DNA from: Thauera sp.
GTDB taxonomy: Bacteria; Pseudomonadota; Gammaproteobacteria; Burkholderiales; Rhodocyclaceae
Direction: 5' to 3'
Assembly (NCBI GenBank): GCA_030603925.1
Contig: JAUVWV010000002.1
Span: forward strand, 1-51,212
Length of the DNA stretch: 51,212 nt
The position numbers and the translations under genes were made by a program. How positions within the stretch are numbered: position 1 is the first letter of the stretch; each line of letters begins with the position of its first letter. This document shows, in pieces, positions 45,068 to 51,212 of the stretch. Below the pieces are notes generated by a model that saw nothing but the letters and a program-made list of their open reading frames with translations, was not told the origin of the DNA and made no database searches.

Positions 45068-45385
45068 TTACGCGTCCACCAACTCGCCGTTCGACTTGAA
45101 GAAACGGGCCTTGCGACCATCCTCAAGCACCTTCACTCCGACCCGGTCAGCCTTCTGGGTCGCAGCATTGAACAGCGCGACGTTCGACACATGGATGGGC
45201 ATCTCCTTCTCGACGACGCCACCCACCTCACCCTTCATCGGATTCGGACGGACATGCTTCTTCACGCGATTCACACCCTCGACCACCAGGCGCTCATCAT
45301 CAACGCGACGCAGCACGGTACCGCGACGGCCGCGATCCTTGCCGGTCAGCACGACCACTTCATCACCCTTGCGGATCTTGTTCAT
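45068..45385 (-). CDS. rplX: Ribosomal protein L24
   Basis: [24 protein letters not shown]. Confidence 0.98.
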   Translation of the reverse strand: MNKIRKGDEVVVLTGKDRGRRGTVLRRVDDERLVVEGVNRVKKHVRPNPMKGEVGGVVEKEMPIHVSNVALFNAATQKADRVGVKVLEDGRKARFFKSNGELVDA

Positions 45386-45397
45386 CTCGACGACTCC

Positions 45398-45766
45398 TCA
45401 GAGCACTTCAGGCGCCAGCGAGACGATCTTCATGAACCGCTCGGAGCGCAGCTCACGCGTCACCGGCCCGAAAATACGGGTGCCGATCGGCTCGAGCTTG
45501 TTGTTCAGCAGCACGGCGGCATTGCCGTCGAACTTGATCAGCGAGCCATCAGGGCGACGCACACCTTTGGCGGTACGAACCACCACGGCGTTGTAGACGT
45601 CACCCTTCTTCACGCGACCACGCGGCGCAGCATCCTTCACTGTGACCTTGATGATGTCGCCAATGCCTGCATAGCGACGCTTCGAGCCACCGAGCACCTT
45701 GATGCACATCACCGAACGCGCACCGGTGTTGTCGGCGACGTCCAGCCTGGATTGCATTTGAATCAT
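45398..45766 (-). CDS. rplN: Ribosomal protein L14
   Basis: [28 protein letters not shown]. Confidence 0.98.
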   Translation of the reverse strand: MIQMQSRLDVADNTGARSVMCIKVLGGSKRRYAGIGDIIKVTVKDAAPRGRVKKGDVYNAVVVRTAKGVRRPDGSLIKFDGNAAVLLNNKLEPIGTRIFGPVTRELRSERFMKIVSLAPEVL

Positions 45767-45856
45767 GAATTAAATCTCCAACTTATCCCGCTGCGCGGTC
45801 AGTCTTGGAACCCGTCCGGGTAGAAGCCCCGGAAGAGTTCCGGAGCAAAGACGAAA

Positions 45857-45891
45857 AGTATAACAGCTTGGCAATCGCTTGCCAAGCTGTT
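45857..45891 (-). promoter_or_regulatory. Predicted spc-operon promoter overlapping a perfect inverted repeat
   Basis: Minus strand TTGGCA-17 nt-TATACT (45857-45885); inverted repeat aacagcttggcaa-tcgc-ttgccaagctgtt (45862-45891). Confidence 0.65.
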
Positions 45892-45910
45892 TCTACCTAA
45901 ACATCAAAGC

Positions 45911-46180
45911 TCAGATGACGCGAGCCTTTTCCAGAACGCGCGTAACTTTCCAGCTCTTGGTCTTGGAGATCGGACGGCACTCCTCGATCTCCACCAGGTC
46001 GCCGGCAGCGGCACCGCCCACCTCCACGTCGGCGTGATACTTGGCCGAGCGGGTGATGATCTTGCCGTACAGCGGGTGCTTGACACGACGCTCCACCAGC
46101 ACGGTGACCGTCTTCTGCATCTTGTCGCTCACCACGCGACCAACCAGGGCGCGGCGAACCTTCGCGGACTCTTCACTCAT
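45911..46180 (-). CDS. rpsQ: Ribosomal protein S17
   Basis: [31 protein letters not shown]. Confidence 0.98.
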   Translation of the reverse strand: MSEESAKVRRALVGRVVSDKMQKTVTVLVERRVKHPLYGKIITRSAKYHADVEVGGAAAGDLVEIEECRPISKTKSWKVTRVLEKARVI

Positions 46181-46371
46181 TACTGACCTGCCTTTTCACG
46201 CAGAACGGTCCGTACGCGCGCGATGTCGCGACGCACCTTCCCGAGTTGGCTCGTATTGCTCAGCTGCTGGGTCGCCAGTTGCATGCGCAGCGAAAACTGC
46301 GCCTTCAGCAGATCGAGCAACTCCTGATTCAATTCACCCGCGCTCTTGGCGCGGAGTTCACTCGCCTTCAT
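46180..46371 (-). CDS. rpmC: Ribosomal protein L29
   Basis: [31 protein letters not shown]. Confidence 0.98.
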   Translation of the reverse strand: MKASELRAKSAGELNQELLDLLKAQFSLRMQLATQQLSNTSQLGKVRRDIARVRTVLREKAGQ

Positions 46372-46375
46372 GCTC

Positions 46376-46789
46376 TTACCCCACTTGGCGCGTCACGAAC
46401 ACGGTGTCGATCGGAAGCTTCGCGGCGGCAAGCCGGAACGCTTCACGGGCGAGCGCCTCGTCCACGCCATCCATTTCGTACAGCACTTTACCCGGCTGAA
46501 TCTCGGCGACCCAGTACTCCGGATTGCCCTTGCCGTTACCCATACGGACTTCGGCCGGCTTCTTGGAGATCGGCTTGTCCGGGAAGATGCGGATCCAGAT
46601 GCGACCGCCACGCTTGATGTGGCGGGTCATCGCCCGACGGGCCGATTCGATCTGACGTGCGGTCAGACGGCCGCGGCCAGTCGCCTTGAGGCCGAACTCG
46701 CCGAAGCTGACCTTCGCACCGCGGGTCGCCAGGCCGGTATTGCGGCCCTTCTGCTCCTTACGATACTTCCTGCGCGTAGGCTGCAGCAT
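46376..46789 (-). CDS. rplP: Ribosomal protein L16
   Basis: [30 protein letters not shown]. Confidence 0.98.
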   Translation of the reverse strand: MLQPTRRKYRKEQKGRNTGLATRGAKVSFGEFGLKATGRGRLTARQIESARRAMTRHIKRGGRIWIRIFPDKPISKKPAEVRMGNGKGNPEYWVAEIQPGKVLYEMDGVDEALAREAFRLAAAKLPIDTVFVTRQVG

Positions 46790-47559
46790 CATTCACTCCT
46801 GCTTTCTTCTTGCCGGCCCGCGTCGCGACGGGCGGGACGACGGCCCGGACGGGCATCGTCACCACGCGGCGCGCCACGACGACCGCGGCGGTTGTCGGCT
46901 TCAGGCTCGGCGGCGACCGGCTGCTCGTTGCGGCCCAGTTGGTCGCCCTTGTACACCCACACCTTGATACCGATGATGCCGTAGGTGGTCTTGGCTTCCG
47001 AGACACCGTAATCGATGTTGGCACGCAGGGTGTGGAGCGGCACGCGGCCTTCGCGATACCACTCGGTACGGGCGATTTCGGCACCGTTCAGACGGCCGGA
47101 ACTCATGATCTTGATGCCCTGGGCACCCAGACGCATCGCATTCTGCATCGCACGCTTCATCGCGCGGCGGAACATGATGCGCTTCTCGAGCTGCTGAGCG
47201 ATGGAATCGGCGATCAGCTTGGCGTCGATCTCGGGCTTGCGGACTTCTTCGATGTTCACATGAACGGGCACACCGACGATCTTCTGCAGCTCGCGCTTGA
47301 GGTTCTCGATGTCCTCGCCCTTCTTGCCGATCACCACGCCCGGGCGGGCGCTGTACAGGGTGATGCGGGCGTTCTTGGCAGGACGCTCGATGATCACCCG
47401 GCCAACCGAGGCGTGCGCCAGGCGCTTCTTGAGGAAATCGCGGACCTTCAGATCCTCGCTCAGCATGCGCGGGAACTCACGGCTCGGCGCGAACCAGCGG
47501 GAACCCCAGTCACGCGTGACCGCGAGGCGGAATCCGGTCGGATGGATTTTCTGACCCAT
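46789..47559 (-). CDS. rpsC: Ribosomal protein S3
   Basis: [26 protein letters not shown]-rich C-terminal tail. Confidence 0.98.
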   Translation of the reverse strand: MGQKIHPTGFRLAVTRDWGSRWFAPSREFPRMLSEDLKVRDFLKKRLAHASVGRVIIERPAKNARITLYSARPGVVIGKKGEDIENLKRELQKIVGVPVHVNIEEVRKPEIDAKLIADSIAQQLEKRIMFRRAMKRAMQNAMRLGAQGIKIMSSGRLNGAEIARTEWYREGRVPLHTLRANIDYGVSEAKTTYGIIGIKVWVYKGDQLGRNEQPVAAEPEADNRRGRRGAPRGDDARPGRRPARRDAGRQEESRSE

Positions 47560-47568
47560 AACTACTCC

Positions 47569-47898
47569 TTATTCCCCGACGGTCACGTACACGTGACAAG
47601 TGGGCTTGAGGATGCGGTTGCCGCGGCCCTTGGCACGCGCGGTAAAGCGCTTCAGCGACATACCTTCCTCGACGTGAATGGTCTTGACCTTCAGCGCGTC
47701 GATGTCGGCACCGTCATTGTGCTCGGCATTGGCGATCGCGGACTCGACCACCTTGCGGATGATCTTGGCGCCCTTCTTCGGCGAGAAGGCGAGAATGCTG
47801 AGCGCCTGATCAACCGGCTTGCCCCGGACGAGGTCAGCGACCAGACGACCCTTTTGGGCCGAGAGGCGCACCCCGCGGAGAATGGCTCTGGTTTCCAT
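47569..47898 (-). CDS. rplV: Ribosomal protein L22
   Basis: [27 protein letters not shown]. Confidence 0.98.
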   Translation of the reverse strand: METRAILRGVRLSAQKGRLVADLVRGKPVDQALSILAFSPKKGAKIIRKVVESAIANAEHNDGADIDALKVKTIHVEEGMSLKRFTARAKGRGNRILKPTCHVYVTVGE

Positions 47899-47907
47899 AG
47901 TGACTCC

Positions 47908-48183
47908 TTACCTCTTCGCCTTCTTGCTGGCGGCGTGACCCTTGAACGTACGGGTCAGCGCGAATTCGCCCAGCTTGTGACCGACCATGTTCTCGGTGAC
48001 GTACACCGGGATGTGCTGACGACCGTTGTGCACCGCGATGGTCAGACCGACGAAATCGGGCAGTACCGTGGAGCGGCGGGACCAGGTCTTGATCGGGCGC
48101 TTGTCGTTGCCGCCCCGCGCCGCATCCACCTTCTTGAGCAGATGCGCGTCGACGAACGGGCCTTTCTTGATTGAACGTGCCAT
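47908..48183 (-). CDS. rpsS: Ribosomal protein S19
   Basis: [19 protein letters not shown]. Confidence 0.98.
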   Translation of the reverse strand: MARSIKKGPFVDAHLLKKVDAARGGNDKRPIKTWSRRSTVLPDFVGLTIAVHNGRQHIPVYVTENMVGHKLGEFALTRTFKGHAASKKAKR

Positions 48184-48193
48184 CTCTTACCCC

Positions 48194-49021
48194 TTAACGC
48201 TTGTGCCGACGCTGCACGATCATGGTATCGGTGCGCTTGTTGCGGCGAGTGCGGTAGCCCTTGGTCGGCTGGCCCCACGGGCTGCGCGGCACACCACCTT
48301 CGCCGGTACGGCCTTCGCCGCCGCCGTGCGGGTGATCGACCGGGTTCATCGCCACACCGCGGACGGTCGGGCGGATACCACGCCAGCGATTCGCGCCGGC
48401 CTTGCCGATCTTGCGCAGACCGTGCTCTTCGTTGCCGACCTCACCGATGGTGGCGCGGCACTCGACATGCACGCGACGGATCTCGCCGGAGCGCAGTCGC
48501 AGCTGGGCGTAGGAGCCCTCGCGAGCGAGCAGCTGGACCGAGGTACCCGCGGCACGCGCAAGCTGCGCGCCCTTGCCCGGGAACATCTCGACGCAGTGAA
48601 TCGTCGAGCCGACCGGGATGTTGCGGATCGGCAGGGCATTGCCCGGCTTGATCGGCGCTTCCGAGCCACTGACGATGGGCTGACCGACTTCAAGACCCTT
48701 CGGCGCGATGATGTAGCGGCGCTCGCCATCGGCATAGCACAGCAGCGCGATGTTCGCGGAGCGGTTGGGGTCGTACTCGATGCGCTCGACCTTGGCGACG
48801 ATGCCGTCCTTGTTACGACGGAAATCCACCAGGCGGTAGTGCTGCTTGTGGCCACCACCCTGATGGCGGACGGTCACGCGACCGGCATTGTTGCGACCGG
48901 CATTGTTGCTCTGCTTCTCGACCAGACCCGCGTAGGGACGCCCCTTGTACAGGGAGGCGTTGACCACCTTGACCATCGAGCGACGGCCGGCGGACGTGGG
49001 CTTCAATTTAACCAGTGCCAT
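48194..49021 (-). CDS. rplB: Ribosomal protein L2
   Basis: [19 protein letters not shown] ... [17 protein letters not shown]. Confidence 0.98.
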   Translation of the reverse strand: MALVKLKPTSAGRRSMVKVVNASLYKGRPYAGLVEKQSNNAGRNNAGRVTVRHQGGGHKQHYRLVDFRRNKDGIVAKVERIEYDPNRSANIALLCYADGERRYIIAPKGLEVGQPIVSGSEAPIKPGNALPIRNIPVGSTIHCVEMFPGKGAQLARAAGTSVQLLAREGSYAQLRLRSGEIRRVHVECRATIGEVGNEEHGLRKIGKAGANRWRGIRPTVRGVAMNPVDHPHGGGEGRTGEGGVPRSPWGQPTKGYRTRRNKRTDTMIVQRRHKR

Positions 49022-49027
49022 GACTTA

Positions 49028-49333
49028 TCACTCCCCAGCCGCAAAGTTGATTTCTTGGCCGGGCTTGAGGCAGACGAACGCCTTCTTCCAGTCCTTGCGA
49101 CGACCGGTCATACGGCCGAAACGCTTGACCTTGCCCTTCACGTTCGCGATCTGCACGGATTCAACCTGAACCTTGAAGAGCAGCTCGACGGCGGCCTTCA
49201 CTTCCGGCTTGGTTGCATCGGATGCGACCTTGAACACGACTTGCTCGTTCTTGTCGGCGACATAGGTCGCCTTCTCGGAGATCTGCGGCGCGAGCAGCAC
49301 CTGCATCAGACGCTCCTGGCTGTAAGCACTCAT
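49028..49333 (-). CDS. rplW: Ribosomal protein L23
   Basis: [36 protein letters not shown]. Confidence 0.97.
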   Translation of the reverse strand: MSAYSQERLMQVLLAPQISEKATYVADKNEQVVFKVASDATKPEVKAAVELLFKVQVESVQIANVKGKVKRFGRMTGRRKDWKKAFVCLKPGQEINFAAGE

Positions 49334-49950
49334 TGCCACGCCTCCTCCATCTGGGCCAGCGCAGCCTTGGTGACCAGCACCTTGTCGAAGCGCACCAGGG
49401 AAACCGGATCGGCTTCCTGCACCTCGAGCACCAGCACGTCATTCAGATTGCGCGAAGACAGGAACAGGTTCTCGTCGAGCTCGTCGGTGATGACGAGCAC
49501 GGACTCGAGACCCATACCCTTGAGCTTCTGCGTCAGCAGCTTGGTCTTCGGCGCCTCGACGCTGAAATTCTCGACCACGGCCAGACGGTCCTCGCGAGCC
49601 AGCTGCGAGAGGATCGACGCGACGCCGGCGCGATACATCTTGCGATTGACCTTCTGCGAGAAATTCTCGTCCGGGGAGTTCGGGAAAATCCGGCCGCCTC
49701 CGCGCCACAGCGGGCTGGACGCCATACCGGCACGCGCACGGCCGGTACCCTTCTGGCGCCACGGCTTGCGGGTGGACTTGGCGACGTCGGAACGCCCCTT
49801 CTGGGCGCGATTGCCCGAGCGCGCATTCGCCATGTAGGCGGTGACCACCTGATGCACGAGCGCTTCGTTGAATTCGCGACCGAACAGCACGTCGGACGCC
49901 TCAAGCGTAGCCGAGGGCTGACCCTGATCGTTCAGTAGTTTCAGTTCCAT
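49330..49950 (-). CDS. rplD: Ribosomal protein L4
   Basis: [24 protein letters not shown] ... [14 protein letters not shown]. Confidence 0.98.
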   Translation of the reverse strand: MELKLLNDQGQPSATLEASDVLFGREFNEALVHQVVTAYMANARSGNRAQKGRSDVAKSTRKPWRQKGTGRARAGMASSPLWRGGGRIFPNSPDENFSQKVNRKMYRAGVASILSQLAREDRLAVVENFSVEAPKTKLLTQKLKGMGLESVLVITDELDENLFLSSRNLNDVLVLEVQEADPVSLVRFDKVLVTKAALAQMEEAWQ

Positions 49951-49961
49951 TACGCCCTCGC

Positions 49962-50606
49962 TCAGTTACCGGCCTTGACCGCAGGACGAACGACCACGTC
50001 GCCGCCCTTGGAGCCCGGCACCGCACCCTTGACCAGCAGCAGCTGACGCTCGGCATCCACGCGAACCACTTCCAGGTTCTGCGTGGTGCGGGTCACATTG
50101 CCGTACTGACCGGCCATCCGCTTGCCCGGGAAAACACGACCCGGATCCTGCGCCATACCGATGGAGCCCGGCGCATTGTGCGAGATCGAGTTACCGTGCG
50201 AAGCGCGGTTGGAGCTGAAGTTGTGCCGCTTGATCGAACCGGAAAAACCCTTACCGATCGAGGTTCCGGTGATATCCACCTTCTGCCCGACGGCAAAGAG
50301 ATCCACACCCACCACGTCACCAGCCTTGAGGCTGGCGAGCTGGTCGGCTTCGACGCGGAATTCCTTGAGGATGTGACCGGCTTCGACACCGGCCTTGGCG
50401 AGGTGTCCGGCGAGCGGCTTATTGACGCGGCTCGCACGGCGCTTGCCAAAGGTCACCTGAACGGCGGAATAACCATCCACCTCAGGCGTCTTGATCTGGG
50501 TCACGCGATTGTTGGACACATCCAGCACCGTCACCGGGATGGAACGACCATCCTCGGCGAAGACGCGAGTCATGCCCACCTTGCGACCGACAAGGCCTAG
50601 ACTCAT
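49962..50606 (-). CDS. rplC: Ribosomal protein L3
   Basis: [30 protein letters not shown]. Confidence 0.98.
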   Translation of the reverse strand: MSLGLVGRKVGMTRVFAEDGRSIPVTVLDVSNNRVTQIKTPEVDGYSAVQVTFGKRRASRVNKPLAGHLAKAGVEAGHILKEFRVEADQLASLKAGDVVGVDLFAVGQKVDITGTSIGKGFSGSIKRHNFSSNRASHGNSISHNAPGSIGMAQDPGRVFPGKRMAGQYGNVTRTTQNLEVVRVDAERQLLLVKGAVPGSKGGDVVVRPAVKAGN

Positions 50607-50670
50607 TTTCTTCTCCTGATCCCCGGTTACGATTGACCGGGCCCTATCAAACGAATTTTTACGCCAATAG

Positions 50671-50713
50671 GCGCAAAGGCCGGATTATACCGGCCTTTGC
50701 GCTTCCACTGCAA
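50671..50713 (-). promoter_or_regulatory. rpsJ-rplC intergenic hairpin with TATAAT loop and candidate -35
   Basis: gcgcaaaggccgg-attata-ccggcctttgcgc (13-bp perfect arms, 50671-50702); minus strand TTGCAG-18 nt-TATAAT. Confidence 0.6.
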
Positions 50714-50721
50714 GCAGGCGA

Positions 50722-51033
50722 TTACTGCAGCTTGATCTCGACGTCCACGCCAGCCGGAAGATCGAGCTTCATCAGCGCATCGACCGTCTTGTCGGTCGGG
50801 TCGATGATGTCCATCAGGCGCTGATGGGTACGAATCTCCATCTGGTCACGCGACGCCTTGTTCACGTGCGGCGAACGCAGCAGGTCGAAACGCTCGATGC
50901 GCGTCGGCAGCGGAACCGGGCCACGAACCACGGCGCCGGTGCGCTTGGCGGTATCGACGATTTCCAGCGCGGACTGGTCGATCAAGCGGTAGTCGAACGC
51001 CTTGAGACGGATGCGGATTTTCTGGCTTTGCAT
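50722..51033 (-). CDS. rpsJ: Ribosomal protein S10
   Basis: [34 protein letters not shown]; start internal to ORF 50722..51132. Confidence 0.98.
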   Translation of the reverse strand: MQSQKIRIRLKAFDYRLIDQSALEIVDTAKRTGAVVRGPVPLPTRIERFDLLRSPHVNKASRDQMEIRTHQRLMDIIDPTDKTVDALMKLDLPAGVDVEIKLQ

Positions 51034-51054
51034 GGTATTTCCCAAAAAGAGCGA

Positions 51055-51074
51055 GGGTGCGGCGTACCGCACCC
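51055..51074 (-). terminator. tuf-rpsJ intergenic hairpin, terminator/attenuator candidate
   Basis: gggtgcgg-cgta-ccgcaccc; minus strand followed by TCGCTCTTTTTGGG. Confidence 0.5.
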
Positions 51075-51085
51075 GGATGAAAGAC

Positions 51086-51212
<127 letters not shown>

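Overview
High-GC betaproteobacterial chromosome segment, probably Rhodocyclales (Thauera/Azoarcus-like) judging from protein style and gene order; taxonomy is inference only. Left part (1-8 kb): pilT/pilU retraction ATPases, a THUMP-type RNA methyltransferase, small membrane proteins, a flavin/2Fe-2S reductase and a degenerate-EAL/HDOD protein. 8-14 kb: signalling cluster with a Cache-type MCP, a soluble HDOD-histidine kinase and a REC-PAS-GGDEF-EAL protein. 14-24.7 kb: cytochrome c, queF, RsbW-like ATPase, DUF2892, an RND efflux pair, sirohydrochlorin chelatase-like, tcdA, MBL hydrolase and a PatB-type C-S lyase. 24.7-30.3 kb: HK / single-REC / REC-REC-PAS-GGDEF-EAL operon. 30.4-37 kb: ssb, MFS, uvrA, DUF2237 and galE. 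37-51.2 kb: the complete S10-spc-alpha ribosomal protein superoperon on the minus strand, ending in a truncated tuf. No tRNA, rRNA, CRISPR or mobile element was recognised. Strongest anomalies: (i) uvrA codes Thr (acg) in place of the invariant Walker A lysine in its second ABC domain (GSGTST); (ii) two internal boundaries of the ribosomal superoperon carry perfect 13-bp-arm inverted repeats that overlap near-consensus sigma70 promoter elements; (iii) an HDOD-linked cytosolic histidine kinase beside a c-di-GMP enzyme with a structured leader; (iv) an RND pump apparently cotranscribed with DUF2892, an RsbW-like ATPase and queF, with a promoter placed so that the transcript would be leaderless. 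No finding is proven to be a new system; all need homology searches or experiments.
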